Source: JBJHAX01 sp050480705 (GTDB lineage Bacteria > Actinomycetota > Nitriliruptoria > Nitriliruptorales > Nitriliruptoraceae). Taken from it: 64,000 nt of DNA. Location of the stretch: contig JBJHAX010000001.1 of the NCBI GenBank assembly GCA_050480705.1, forward strand, positions 248,001 through 312,000, read 5' to 3'. The position numbers were made by a program, and so were the translations under genes. The notes under the pieces were generated by a model. The model was not told the origin of the DNA, did no database searches, and was given only the letters and a program-made list of their open reading frames with translations. Shown here piece by piece: positions 16,674 to 25,042 of the stretch (its first letter is position 1; every line of letters starts with the position of its first letter).

Positions 16674-18153
16674 AGCGCTCAGCTACGACGACGTGCTGCT
16701 CGTGCCACAGGCATCCGCTGTACTGCCGCGCGACGTGGACGTCAGCACCACGCTGCACACCTCGCTGCGTCTGCGCATGCCCCTGCTGTCCGCAGCGATG
16801 GATCGCGTCACCGAAACGGACATGGCCGTTGCACTCGCCCGCCAGGGCGGGCTCGGCGTCATCCACAAGAACGCGCCGGTGGACGCGCAGGCCGCGATGG
16901 TCGAAGCCGTCAAACGTTCCGAATCCGGCTTCATCGTCGACCCCGTCACGCTCGCACCCGACGATCCCGTCGAGTCCGCGTTCGAACTCATGGCGCGCTA
17001 CAAGGTGTCAGGCTTTCCTGTCGTCGACGCCGACGGGCGTCTGGCCGGCATCATCACCAACCGTGACCTGCGGATCGGCGTCGAGGCCGGCACACGGGTC
17101 GACGCGCACATGACCCGGGACGGTCTGGTGACCGCAGCCCCTGGCACGACCCTCGAGCAGGCCCGCGACCTGATGCAGCGCCACCGTGTGGAGAAGCTGC
17201 CGATCGTCGAACCTGACTCGGGTGTGCTCGAAGGCATGTTCACCTTCAAGGACATCGAGAAGGTGTGGCGTTACCCGAACGCAGCGAAAGATGACCGTGG
17301 CAGGCTGTTGTGCGCCGCTGCTGTGGGCATGGGTTCGTCTGGCGAGGAGCGTGCCGAAGCCCTCGTCGCAGCGGGTGCCGATCTCCTCGCGGTCGACTCG
17401 GCGCACGGACATGCCGCGGGCGTGCTGGAGTTCGCCGGCAAGCTCAAGGACCGCTTTCCCGACGTCGCGCTCATGGTCGGCAACGTTGCGACCGCCGACG
17501 GTGTTCGCGCCTGCGCCGATCACGGCGCCGACGTCGTCAAGGTCGGTGTCGGACCAGGATCGATCTGCACGACGCGGGTCGTGACCGGTGTTGGCATGCC
17601 TCAGTTCTCCGCGGTGCTCGACTGCGCTCAAGCCGGCGCTGACATCGGCGTCGGGATCGTCGCTGACGGCGGTGTGCGGTTCTCCGGCGACGTCGTCAAG
17701 GCACTTGCGGCGGGTGCGAGTGCGGTCATGGTCGGCAACCTGCTCGCCGGCACCGACGAATCGCCCGGCGAACTCGTCCTCGTCGGTGGACGCAGGCACA
17801 AGGAATACCGGGGGATGGGCTCAATCGACGCGATGCGGGCTGGATCTGCGGACCGCTACTTCCAGGCCGATCGCGTGGCCGGCAGCGCAGCTGAAGCGGC
17901 GTCCCCCGCGAAGCTCGTGCCCGAAGGCGTGTCTGGCCTGCTGCCGTACCGGGGTTCGGTCGCGGAGGTCACCGACCAGCTCATCGGAGGGCTTCGATCA
18001 GGGATGGGCTACCTCGGCGCGCGTGATCTGCCCAGCCTGTCCGAACGGGCCGTGTTCGTCCGGCAGTCCGCTGCTGGAGCACGCGAATCGCACGTGCACG
18101 ATCTCGACGTCGTGCACGAAGCTCCGAACTACCTCGCTCCCGGCAGTCCCTGA
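16627..18153 (+). CDS. guaB: Inosine-5'-monophosphate dehydrogenase
   Basis: 508 residues if the ATG at 16627 is used; GTG 16654 or TTG 16657 are close alternatives, and all overlap the rmuC end. The enzyme oxidises IMP to XMP with NAD+, the committed step of GMP synthesis. The TIM barrel begins with LSYDDVLLVP and is interrupted by a pair of CBS domains (about residues 100-225). The catalytic cysteine is in GPGSICTTRV (near residue 314). The flap and phosphate loop appear as VADGGVRFSGDVVKALAAG and YRGMGSIDAM. It overlaps the 3' end of the convergent HAD gene by 25 nt. Confidence 0.96.
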   Translation: MGTSAAVRRVLTQIPEALSYDDVLLVPQASAVLPRDVDVSTTLHTSLRLRMPLLSAAMDRVTETDMAVALARQGGLGVIHKNAPVDAQAAMVEAVKRSESGFIVDPVTLAPDDPVESAFELMARYKVSGFPVVDADGRLAGIITNRDLRIGVEAGTRVDAHMTRDGLVTAAPGTTLEQARDLMQRHRVEKLPIVEPDSGVLEGMFTFKDIEKVWRYPNAAKDDRGRLLCAAAVGMGSSGEERAEALVAAGADLLAVDSAHGHAAGVLEFAGKLKDRFPDVALMVGNVATADGVRACADHGADVVKVGVGPGSICTTRVVTGVGMPQFSAVLDCAQAGADIGVGIVADGGVRFSGDVVKALAAGASAVMVGNLLAGTDESPGELVLVGGRRHKEYRGMGSIDAMRAGSADRYFQADRVAGSAAEAASPAKLVPEGVSGLLPYRGSVAEVTDQLIGGLRSGMGYLGARDLPSLSERAVFVRQSAAGARESHVHDLDVVHEAPNYLAPGSP

Positions 18154-19049
18154 CGCGCGACCCAGTCGCGAACGGCGTTGAGCGCGATCGCGGCGCCGTC
18201 GTCGTCAACACCGGGTGCAACGAGGTGGGCGGCCTCATGCACGGCCCTCGCTGCCTGTCCCATTGCGATCGCGGTGCCTGCATTGGCGAACATCGGCAGG
18301 TCGTTCGCAGCATCGCCGAGGGCGAGCGTGTCCTGTGTCGCGATGCCAAGGTGTGCGGCCGCTCGTTCGAGCGCTCGCCCCTTGTCGGCTGCGGGGTCGG
18401 TCACGTTGATGTAGGCCAGCTCGGGCGTGCGTGGCGACGTCGACGGTCCGGCGCGCATACCTGCTCGCTGCACGTCCTCGGTGAGCGCATCCACGACGGT
18501 GGCCCGTGTCTCGAAGACGACGACCGTCGCTTTGATCGCTTCGGCGTCGCCGAGGTGCCGGGCAGTATCGAGCACACCGTCAGGGGTCAGCTGCAGCATG
18601 TCCCAGTGGGTGCGTGCCCGTTCGTCCCATGACGACACGAACATGTGGTCGGACGTGTAGATCTCGACGTAGGCGTCGGCGTGGCGCCGGGCGATGTCGA
18701 GCAGTGCGTCGACCGAAGAGTGCGCGAGATGCCACGTCGCCACGATGTCGTTTCCGTCGGCGACCTCGGCGCCGTCGTGGAAGATGTGCGGACCGTCGCT
18801 GCCGAGCTGGGCGACGAGGTCACGTGCCCCATGGCGGGCGCGGCCGGTCGCGAGACCGACGCGCACGCCGGCCCCGCGCAGGTCGCGCACGGCCGTCGCT
18901 ACGGCGTTGCTCGCTGTCAGTTCCCCCGCAAGCAGCGTGCCGTCGATGTCGCAGACCACGTAGCTGGGTGCTCGCGGCTCCCATGAGGCGAATCGGCCCC
19001 CGGGGGCGAGCAGGCCGGACAGTTCGGCCGGAACGACCCCGAGGCTCAC
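18129..19049 (-). CDS. HAD superfamily (Cof-type) phosphatase
   Basis: 306 residues from the GTG at 19049, overlapping the DUF3467 stop by GTGA. HAD motif I is CDIDGTLL (nucleophile Asp34, acid Asp36). Motif II lies in GLATGRA, and motif IV is ALGDAANDLPMF near residue 250, together with a lysine in DPAADKGRAL. The large C2-type cap between motifs I and IV is that of Cof/IIB phosphatases such as sugar-phosphate or flavin-phosphate phosphatases. The substrate is unknown. The extra 25 residues before motif I are unconserved. The 3' end overlaps guaB on the other strand. Confidence 0.9.
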   Translation of the reverse strand: MSLGVVPAELSGLLAPGGRFASWEPRAPSYVVCDIDGTLLAGELTASNAVATAVRDLRGAGVRVGLATGRARHGARDLVAQLGSDGPHIFHDGAEVADGNDIVATWHLAHSSVDALLDIARRHADAYVEIYTSDHMFVSSWDERARTHWDMLQLTPDGVLDTARHLGDAEAIKATVVVFETRATVVDALTEDVQRAGMRAGPSTSPRTPELAYINVTDPAADKGRALERAAAHLGIATQDTLALGDAANDLPMFANAGTAIAMGQAARAVHEAAHLVAPGVDDDGAAIALNAVRDWVARQGLPGAR

Positions 19050-19333
19050 CCGAGCGCCTTGACCTGGCCGAAGCGGTCTTCGTAGTTCGACAGGTTGGTG
19101 TTGAGTGCGTTGAGGACACGGCCGACCATCGTCGGCGGGATCCTCACACGCGAGACCACCTCGGCATTGACCTTGCCGGCTTCGCCACTCGGCTGGAGTT
19201 GGCAGAAGTCCAGGGTGAACTCGTGCGGCGAGTGGGACACCAGGAGGAAGTTGCTGTAGGTGCCGTAGCGCTCGTCGTCTGGCACGACGACGTTGACTTT
19301 GGCTTGTTGACGCTCCGGTTCGCTGTCGCTCAC
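19046..19333 (-). CDS. DUF3467 domain protein
   Basis: 95 residues from the GTG at 19333, with GAGG 6 nt upstream. It matches DUF3467, a small all-beta family: the RYGTYSNFLLVSHSPHEFTLDF stretch (split here by its internal repeat of hydrophobics) and RIPPTMVGRVLNALNTNL are typical. No activity has been assigned to the family as far as I know. No signal peptide or helix for membrane insertion is seen. It heads a two-gene operon with the HAD phosphatase, and its upstream region is shared with the divergent pgi gene. Confidence 0.88.
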   Translation of the reverse strand: MSDSEPERQQAKVNVVVPDDERYGTYSNFLLVSHSPHEFTLDFCQLQPSGEAGKVNAEVVSRVRIPPTMVGRVLNALNTNLSNYEDRFGQVKALG

Positions 19334-19457
19334 GTCGGCCTCGATCGCAGCTCGGGACGCGCCGGTCGTCGACGGTGTGACGGTGCCGTCCTGCGACGGC
19401 GGGACCGGGCGGGTGCGGACGCAGTCAGGCTACCGGTGTGCTGTCTCGTGCCGACGC

Positions 19458-19487
19458 TGGAGAAGGGCGTCCGCGTCGTTCTAGGAT
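19458..19487 (+). promoter_or_regulatory. Candidate sigma-70-type promoter of pgi
   Basis: A -35 box TGGAGA (19458-19463, 4 of 6 consensus bases) and a -10 box TAGGAT (19482-19487, 4 of 6) are 18 nt apart. The predicted start near 19494 would leave a 38-nt leader that includes the GGGAGG before ATG 19532. This placement argues against use of the ATG at 19493. Confidence 0.4.
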
Positions 19488-19531
19488 CGGCTATGCGACC
19501 AACAAAGCGTTATGCAACCGCGGGAGGACGG

Positions 19532-21061
19532 ATGATCGAGCCGGGCGAACTCGCTGGACGACTCGATGAGGCGACGGACGAGGCGCTCATGGCCTGTCAG
19601 CGCCTCTGGGATCGTGACCACACCCTGTGGGGCGACGACCCAACCGAGATCTCGGATCGCCTGGGCTGGCTCGACGTCCCCGAGCGCCTCGCTGAGGAAG
19701 CCGCCGTGATCGACGTCGTCGTCGGTCAGATGGATGCGGCCGGCGTGACCGACGTTCTGCTCGTCGGGATGGGTGGCTCGTCGCTGTACCCCGAGGTCGT
19801 CGCCAACACCGCCGACGTCGCGTCGTCGACGCGGGGCCGGCGCCTGCAGGTGCTCGATTCGACGGATCCGGCGGCCGTGCTCGCTGCGGAGGCCGGAACA
19901 ACGTGGGCGAACGGCGCGCTGATCGTCGCCTCCAAGTCCGGCTCCACCATCGAGACGATCAGTCACCTCGACCGTTTCGCGTGGCGGCTCGGTGACGAGC
20001 ACGGCGTCGACGGCAGTAGCCGTATCGTTGCGATCACCGACCCCGGCAGTCCGCTCGAGGGACGCGCACGCGCCGAGGGGTTCGGTGCGGTCGTTCACGG
20101 AAGGACCGATGTCGGGGGGCGCTTCTCGGCGCTGACCGCCTTCGGGCTGCTGCCCGCGCGCGTCGTTGGCGTCGACATCGCCGCGCACGTTGCGGTCGCC
20201 GAGGCCCAGCTGGCGACGTCACGGTCGCGTGACGCACGCGTCAACGTCCCAGCAGCCCTGGGGGCCGTGCTCGGCGCAGCTGTCCGTGCAGGCCGCGACA
20301 AGCTCGTCATCGTCCTACCCGAGCGCCTGCAGGTGTTCGGTTCCTGGATCGAGCAACTGGTCGCCGAGTCGACCGGCAAGCACGGCACAGGGGTGCTGCC
20401 GGTGCTCGACACCGATCCGCGCGAGCTGGCCCGCCTCGACGACCTCGTCGTCGTCGCGTACGGGCGTCACGACCTGGCAGATCTCGCGGTGGCTGGCGTC
20501 CCCATCGTCGAGATCGACGATCCCGGCTTCAGCGGGCTCGCGGGCGAGGTGGTGCGCTGGGAGATCGCGGTCGCAGTCGCCGGCGCGCTCATGGGTGTCA
20601 ACCCGTTCGATCAGCCCGACGTGGCGCGCGCGAAGGACGCAACCAGGCGGGCCCTCGAGGCCGGCGGGCAGCTGCCCCCGTACGACGACGCCGACGCGGC
20701 ACTGGCGACGATACGCCCGGGCGACTACATCGCGGTGCTGGGTTTCGTCACACCCGGCGGGCCCGACGACGAACTCCTGCGGGATGCGGCTCGGCGGTTG
20801 TCGGCCCGCCACGGGGTTCCGGCCACCGTCGGCATCGGGCCCCGTTACCTGCACTCGACCGGCCAGCTCCACAAAGGCGGCAGCGACGGCGGCGTGTTCC
20901 TCGTGGCGGTCGGTGACGATCCCCACGATGCCGGCATCCCCGGCCGTGACCACGGCTTCGCGACCCTCAAGCGGGCCCAGGCAGCGGGCGACATCGCAGC
21001 CCTGCGCGATGTTGGCCGGCGCGTCGCGCACGTCACGATCGAAGATCTCGCTGGGCGCTGA
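19532..21061 (+). CDS. pgi: Glucose-6-phosphate isomerase
   Basis: 509 residues from the ATG at 19532, which has GGGAGG 5 nt upstream. It interconverts glucose 6-phosphate and fructose 6-phosphate. The sequence is of the short SIS-domain kind that forms the second half of transaldolase/isomerase fusions: GMGGSSLYPEV (near residue 80), SKSGSTIETI (near 134), AESTGKHGTG (near 279) and STGQLHKGGSDGG (near 442). No transaldolase domain or tal gene lies beside it. The gene is single, divergent from DUF3467 and convergent with the valine tRNA. Confidence 0.92.
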   Translation: MIEPGELAGRLDEATDEALMACQRLWDRDHTLWGDDPTEISDRLGWLDVPERLAEEAAVIDVVVGQMDAAGVTDVLLVGMGGSSLYPEVVANTADVASSTRGRRLQVLDSTDPAAVLAAEAGTTWANGALIVASKSGSTIETISHLDRFAWRLGDEHGVDGSSRIVAITDPGSPLEGRARAEGFGAVVHGRTDVGGRFSALTAFGLLPARVVGVDIAAHVAVAEAQLATSRSRDARVNVPAALGAVLGAAVRAGRDKLVIVLPERLQVFGSWIEQLVAESTGKHGTGVLPVLDTDPRELARLDDLVVVAYGRHDLADLAVAGVPIVEIDDPGFSGLAGEVVRWEIAVAVAGALMGVNPFDQPDVARAKDATRRALEAGGQLPPYDDADAALATIRPGDYIAVLGFVTPGGPDDELLRDAARRLSARHGVPATVGIGPRYLHSTGQLHKGGSDGGVFLVAVGDDPHDAGIPGRDHGFATLKRAQAAGDIAALRDVGRRVAHVTIEDLAGR

Positions 21062-21083
21062 CTCGTTCCGGCCACGGCTGCTG

Positions 21084-21097
21084 GTGCCTCCAGGCAC
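21084..21097. terminator. Hairpin between convergent pgi and tRNA-Val
   Basis: GTGCCT (21084-21089) and AGGCAC (21092-21097) form a perfect 6-bp stem, but with only CC as loop and no U-tract on either strand, so in practice the loop would open to 4 nt or more. It lies 22 nt beyond the pgi stop and 5 nt beyond the tRNA 3' end, where a shared terminator is expected. Confidence 0.3.
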
Positions 21098-21102
21098 AGT
21101 GT

Positions 21103-21175
21103 GGGCGGGGAGGGTCTCGAACCCCCGGCCTCCTCGGTGTAAACGAGGCGCTCTCGCCATCTGAGCTACCCGCCC
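21103..21175 (-). tRNA. tRNA-Val (anticodon UAC)
   Basis: The minus strand folds as a complete 73-nt tRNA. The 7-bp acceptor stem GGGCGGG/CCCGCCC-type ends match, the D-stem is GCTC/GAGC, and the anticodon stem CCTCG/CGAGG encloses the loop TTTACAC, giving anticodon TAC. The T-arm has GGGGG pairing with CCCTC (one G-U) around TTCGAGA. The CCA end is not encoded. A second valine isoacceptor (CAC) is at 57217. Confidence 0.95.
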
Positions 21176-21284
21176 GAAAACGCCCGCGAAGAGCGCACCC
21201 TGCGAGCCTAGCGACGCGCCTGACGCCTTCTCGTACGCTGGGCGATGGCGACCGCAGCTTCCGCGACGTGACTCGGACACCACC

Positions 21285-22439
21285 ATGGCCTCGCATGCCC
21301 GCTCCGACGACGAGCCGATCGAGGTCGGACATGTCGGTGACTGGACATCGATGCTCGATGCGATGTATCCGCCCGCGGACGCCGCTGACTGGGACAACGT
21401 CGGCTTGCAGGTCGGGGCAGCCGACTGGCCCGTCGCCCGCGCGCTGGTCACCCTCGACGTCACCTCGAAGGTCGTCGATGAGGCTGCGGAGGTGCCGGCA
21501 ACGCTGGTCGTCGCGCACCATCCGCTGCTGTTTCGTCCGCTGGCGCGCCTCACACCGGCGACCGCTGCTGGACGAATCGCCCTGACGGCGGCCCGCGCCG
21601 GTGTCGCGATCACGGCCGTCCACACCAATCTGGACGTCGCGACCGACGGAGCGGGAACGTCGCGACCGATCGCGGATGCGCTGGAGCTCATCGAACGACG
21701 GCCGTTGACGACCGAGACGCGGCAGGGTGGGCGCGCCAAACTCGTCACGTTCGTGCCGCCCGAGGCCGTCGACACGGTCATCGACGCGCTGGCCAGCGCA
21801 GGGGCGGGCCGCATCGGCGACTACGAGCGCTGCACGTTCCGGGTGCTCGGCACCGGCACGTTCCGTCCTCTCGAAGGCGCCGATCCCTACAGCGGCGCGG
21901 TCGGAGAGGACAGTGCCGAGCAGGAATACCGGCTCGAGGTCGAACTGCCCACCGCTCGCATCGGCGCGGTCGTCGCCGCGCTGCTCTCGGCCCACCCCTA
22001 CGACGAAGTCGCCTACGACCTCGTGCCGCTGATCGACGGCGCCACCAGTGGCTTCGGCATCGTCGGGCGCCTGCCAACCCCGCAGACACTGGCGGAGGTC
22101 GCGGCGACGCTGCGCACCGGGCTGCCCGCCCCGCACCTACGCTACGCCGGCGCCGGCGAGCGCGTCGTGTCCCGTGTCGCGTGCGTCGGCGGAGCAGGTG
22201 ACGGACTGGTCGGCGCGGCGCTGGCAGCTGACGTCGACGTCTACGTGACCGGAGACCTTCGGCACCATGTCGCGTTGGATGCACTCGAACAGGGCCTCGC
22301 GCTCGTCGATGCCGGGCACCATGCGACCGAGGTCGCGGCGATGCCGCACTGGATCGAACGCATCGCCAACGAGGCGCGCACGCGGTCGCTGACTGCGCCG
22401 GTGGTAGCTTCCCGCGAGCCGACCGTCCCCTGGAGCTGA
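21285..22439 (+). CDS. Nif3-like dinuclear metal centre protein
   Basis: 384 residues from the ATG at 21285. This is the Nif3/YqfO family, toroidal hexamers with a two-metal site, annotated variously as GTP cyclohydrolase 1 type 2-like. Metal ligands are expected in VVAHHPLLFRPL (near residue 82), AVHTNLD (near 110), and in the C-terminal YVTGDLRHH and LVDAGHHATE segments. A central insertion of about 110 residues (from about 150) corresponds to the PII-like domain of the longer YqfO subgroup. Its cellular role is uncertain. It is followed at 3 nt by the zinc-ribbon coiled-coil gene, a frequent pairing in actinobacteria. Confidence 0.9.
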   Translation: MASHARSDDEPIEVGHVGDWTSMLDAMYPPADAADWDNVGLQVGAADWPVARALVTLDVTSKVVDEAAEVPATLVVAHHPLLFRPLARLTPATAAGRIALTAARAGVAITAVHTNLDVATDGAGTSRPIADALELIERRPLTTETRQGGRAKLVTFVPPEAVDTVIDALASAGAGRIGDYERCTFRVLGTGTFRPLEGADPYSGAVGEDSAEQEYRLEVELPTARIGAVVAALLSAHPYDEVAYDLVPLIDGATSGFGIVGRLPTPQTLAEVAATLRTGLPAPHLRYAGAGERVVSRVACVGGAGDGLVGAALAADVDVYVTGDLRHHVALDALEQGLALVDAGHHATEVAAMPHWIERIANEARTRSLTAPVVASREPTVPWS

Positions 22440-22442
22440 TCG

Positions 22443-23171
22443 TTGTCCGAACCGGCGCCCGACGACCTCGATCGCCTCATCGAGCTCCAGCGAACGGACA
22501 CGTCGATCCGACGGCTGCGCCACCGCCTGGATGCACTCGATGAGCAGCAACAGCTCGAGGCGTCGCAGGCGCGCGCTGCCGAGCTCGAACGATCCGGCGA
22601 CGACACCCGAATCGAACTCGAACGCGCCCGCGCCGACCAGCGCCAGCTCGAACGTGAAGTCGACGTCCTCACCCAGCGTCGCGATGCAGAACAGGCCCGC
22701 CTCTACGACGGTTCGCTCACCAGCCCCAGGCAGATCAGCTCAGCCGAAGCCGAGATCGAAACGACCGGCCGTCGGATCGCCGATCACGAGGAGCTGCTGC
22801 TCGAGGTCCTCGAACGTGTCGAGACGCTCGAGGCTCAGGTCGCCTCGTTCGACACCGCGCTCGAGCAGGAGCGGGCACGTGCCGCCGAGCTGACCGTTGC
22901 CCGCGACGAGGCGGCAGGAGCGATCCTGGCCGAAACGGCCGAACTCGAGGTTGCGCGCGCCGAGCAGGCGGCCACCATCGACGCGGACCTCGTTGCGCGC
23001 TACGACGCCGCGGTGCAGCGCTCGGGCGGTGTCGGCGTCGGACAACTCGACGGCCAATCGTGCACTGCATGTCGTGTGCAGCTGTCGATGGCGGACGTCA
23101 ACGACCTGCTGGCGGGCCCGTCGCTGACGAGCTGCCCGCAGTGTCAGCGGATGTTGATCATCCCGGACTGA
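22443..23171 (+). CDS. Coiled-coil zinc-ribbon protein (C4-type, CT398-like)
   Basis: 242 residues from the TTG at 22443; GGAG stands about 7 nt upstream, inside the Nif3 gene end. Residues 1 to about 185 are a long charged coiled coil rich in Glu, Arg and Ala. A C-terminal zinc ribbon follows, with ligand pairs in SCTACRVQ and SCPQCQRM. This layout matches the CT398/HP0958-like family, known in some bacteria for links to flagella, secretion or RNA binding, but generally uncharacterised in actinobacteria. The overlap-free 3-nt spacing suggests cotranscription with the Nif3 gene. It converges with the GGDEF gene. Confidence 0.88.
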   Translation: MSEPAPDDLDRLIELQRTDTSIRRLRHRLDALDEQQQLEASQARAAELERSGDDTRIELERARADQRQLEREVDVLTQRRDAEQARLYDGSLTSPRQISSAEAEIETTGRRIADHEELLLEVLERVETLEAQVASFDTALEQERARAAELTVARDEAAGAILAETAELEVARAEQAATIDADLVARYDAAVQRSGGVGVGQLDGQSCTACRVQLSMADVNDLLAGPSLTSCPQCQRMLIIPD

Positions 23172-23208
23172 TCGCCAGGCGGGCATCTGCGCGCTGCTGG
23201 AGTGTGTC

Positions 23209-24246
23209 TCACAGGACGTCGCCCTCGGCCGTGCCGACGCGATCCATGCCAGCTGACTTCGCCCGTTCCTTGGCACGATCGGCGGCGCGCAGCACCGCGA
23301 CCTCGTCGTCGCCGTCCTCGGGGAACCGAGCGATGCCGTACGCGGCGTGCACTTCGAAACGTTCGCCGTCGGGCAGGGACACCTGCTCGTCGTGCAGTCG
23401 CTCGACGATGCGTGCGACGACCGACCGGCAGCGGTCACGGTCGGCTTCGACGAGTGCGATCGCGACCTCGTCGCTTCCCAGACGCGAGGCGAGGACGTCC
23501 TGGCCGGCCGACCGACGGAGCACGTGTGCGAGTGCACGCATCGCTTCGGTGCCGGTCGGATGCCCGTAGCGGTCGTTGAGCGCGCGCATGCCACGGATGT
23601 CGGCGAGCAGGATCGTGAACGCACGTCCCTGCTCGCGCAACGCGCCCAGTTCGTCGTAGAAGGCCCGGACGTTGAGCAGACCGGTGACCGAATCTTCGCG
23701 CACCACGCGCTGCAACGCCTCGGTCCGCTGTCCTTCGAGCTGCGCCCCGGTCGCGCCGATGAGCCCGCACCCNNNNNNNNNNCGAGGGTGGTGGCCGCGA
23801 GGTCCTACGCCTGCGCCGTCGGGCGAGCACCGTGAGCTACCGTCGTCACGTTCGATCCACCGCCCGCCGGCGATCGCCGCGGCGCATCCCCGTTGGAGGC
23901 CTCCCCGTGGCCGATCGTTCCGCGCGCGCTCGTCGTGCGCCACGCAACCAGACCGCCGGGCGCGGCTCGGGCCCGCCGCGAGGAGCGCGACGTCCGCTGT
24001 GCCATGGACGACGCCGGCGGCGATGCCGTAGTAGATGCCGCCGCGCACACCCCCGACGAGACCTGCCACGAACGCAAGAGGGGCCGTAAGCCAGGCCAGT
24101 TGGGCGTCGGCGGTGACGATGTGGACGGCGACGGTGAGTCCGAGGCCACCGCCGAACACCCCGATGCGTGTTCCAGGCCGCTCGAGCGCACCGACCAGGC
24201 GTGTGAGCACCGAACGCGTGCGAGCGTCGAGTCCCGGCCGTGCCAC
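23209..24246 (-). CDS. Membrane GGDEF-domain protein interrupted by assembly gap
   Basis: The GTG at 24246 follows the otsB stop by 1 nt. About residues 25-85 form several membrane helices (around TRIGVFGGGLGLTVAVHIV and WLTAPLAFVAGLVGGV). The C-terminal GGDEF domain begins at DSVTGLLNVRAFYDEL, but its active-site motif reads RLGSDEVAIALV (GSDEV), a departure from GGDEF, so activity is doubtful. Ten Ns at 23773-23782 fall between the two parts. Bases from about 24000 down to the gap read as arginine-rich, non-membrane sequence in every frame, which suggests poor sequence or a frameshift at the contig end. The frame continues only because the gap happens to be read as 10 nt. Treat the middle third as unreliable. 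Confidence 0.7.
   Translation of the reverse strand: MARPGLDARTRSVLTRLVGALERPGTRIGVFGGGLGLTVAVHIVTADAQLAWLTAPLAFVAGLVGGVRGGIYYGIAAGVVHGTADVALLAAGPSRARRSGCVAHDERARNDRPRGGLQRGCAAAIAGGRWIERDDGSSRCSPDGAGVGPRGHHPXXXXGCGLIGATGAQLEGQRTEALQRVVREDSVTGLLNVRAFYDELGALREQGRAFTILLADIRGMRALNDRYGHPTGTEAMRALAHVLRRSAGQDVLASRLGSDEVAIALVEADRDRCRSVVARIVERLHDEQVSLPDGERFEVHAAYGIARFPEDGDDEVAVLRAADRAKERAKSAGMDRVGTAEGDVL
23773..23782. other. Assembly gap of 10 N
   Basis: Ten unspecified bases interrupt the GGDEF gene. A round number of Ns is a common placeholder for a scaffold join of unknown length, so the real distance and reading frame across it are unknown. All coordinates downstream depend on this placeholder. 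Confidence 0.97.
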
Positions 24247-24247
24247 G

Positions 24248-25042
24248 TCAGTGATCCTCCGTGTGCGCGTTCGCGCCGAGTGCGCGCAGGAACGCCACCA
24301 CTGCCGTCGGATCGCGTAGCCGGTCGCTGGCCAGCGACCGACGCTCCACCTCGGCGACCAGGATCGCGGTCCCGTTGTGGCGGCGTGCAACCGCGAACGC
24401 GTCCTCGTCGGTGACATCGTCGCCGATCACCAACGGGAGGCTTCCGGGGACGTAGCGCAGCAGCCACTCCACCGCACGTCCCTTGTCGATTCCTTCTGGA
24501 CGCAGCTCCACGACCGACTTGCCGTCGAGCAACTGGAATCCGGGAGCGTCACCAAGGCGGCGCGCGAGCAGACTGCGCAGGGCAGGCAGCCTCGCCGTCT
24601 CGTCGTCGACGGGGACCAGCCGATGGTGCACGGCGAGCGACGTGGGTTTGCGCTCGATCAGCCATCCCGGCCGATCCTCGAGCAGTGTGCGCACGTCGCC
24701 TTCGACCGCGTCGAGGGTGTGGACCACCGCGTCGACATCGACCAGTTCCACCAGGGTCGCGTCGCCGGCGACGATGTGTGCGCCGTGCCCACCGACGAGG
24801 ATCGCCTCTGCGCCGATCGTGCGCTTGCGCAGATCTTCGACGTCGCGACCCGAGCAGATCGCGACGGTCGTTGCCCGGGCGAGGCGCCGCAGTGCCTGCA
24901 GCGCTCCCGGAGCGAGAGCGGCGTCGTCGGGGCGGTCGACGATCTCGGCGAGAGTTCCGTCGAAGTCGACGACGACGAGATGGTCGGCCGGCCGTCCCAT
25001 GACGGCCGCCAGCTGCACCGGGTCGGCGGCGGGGAGGGTCAC
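24248..25042 (-). CDS. otsB: Trehalose-6-phosphate phosphatase
   Basis: 264 residues from the GTG at 25042, overlapping the otsA stop by GTGA. It is a HAD-fold phosphatase that removes phosphate from trehalose 6-phosphate. Motif I is VVDFDGTLAEI (near residue 24), motif II falls in ATTVAICSGRDV, and motif IV is VIGDDVTDEDAFAVA (near residue 210), all typical of OtsB. The length is normal for the single-domain enzyme. With otsA it completes the OtsAB route from UDP-glucose and glucose 6-phosphate to trehalose, a compatible solute. A GGDEF gene starts 1 nt downstream, so all three are likely one transcript. Confidence 0.95.
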   Translation of the reverse strand: MTLPAADPVQLAAVMGRPADHLVVVDFDGTLAEIVDRPDDAALAPGALQALRRLARATTVAICSGRDVEDLRKRTIGAEAILVGGHGAHIVAGDATLVELVDVDAVVHTLDAVEGDVRTLLEDRPGWLIERKPTSLAVHHRLVPVDDETARLPALRSLLARRLGDAPGFQLLDGKSVVELRPEGIDKGRAVEWLLRYVPGSLPLVIGDDVTDEDAFAVARRHNGTAILVAEVERRSLASDRLRDPTAVVAFLRALGANAHTEDH

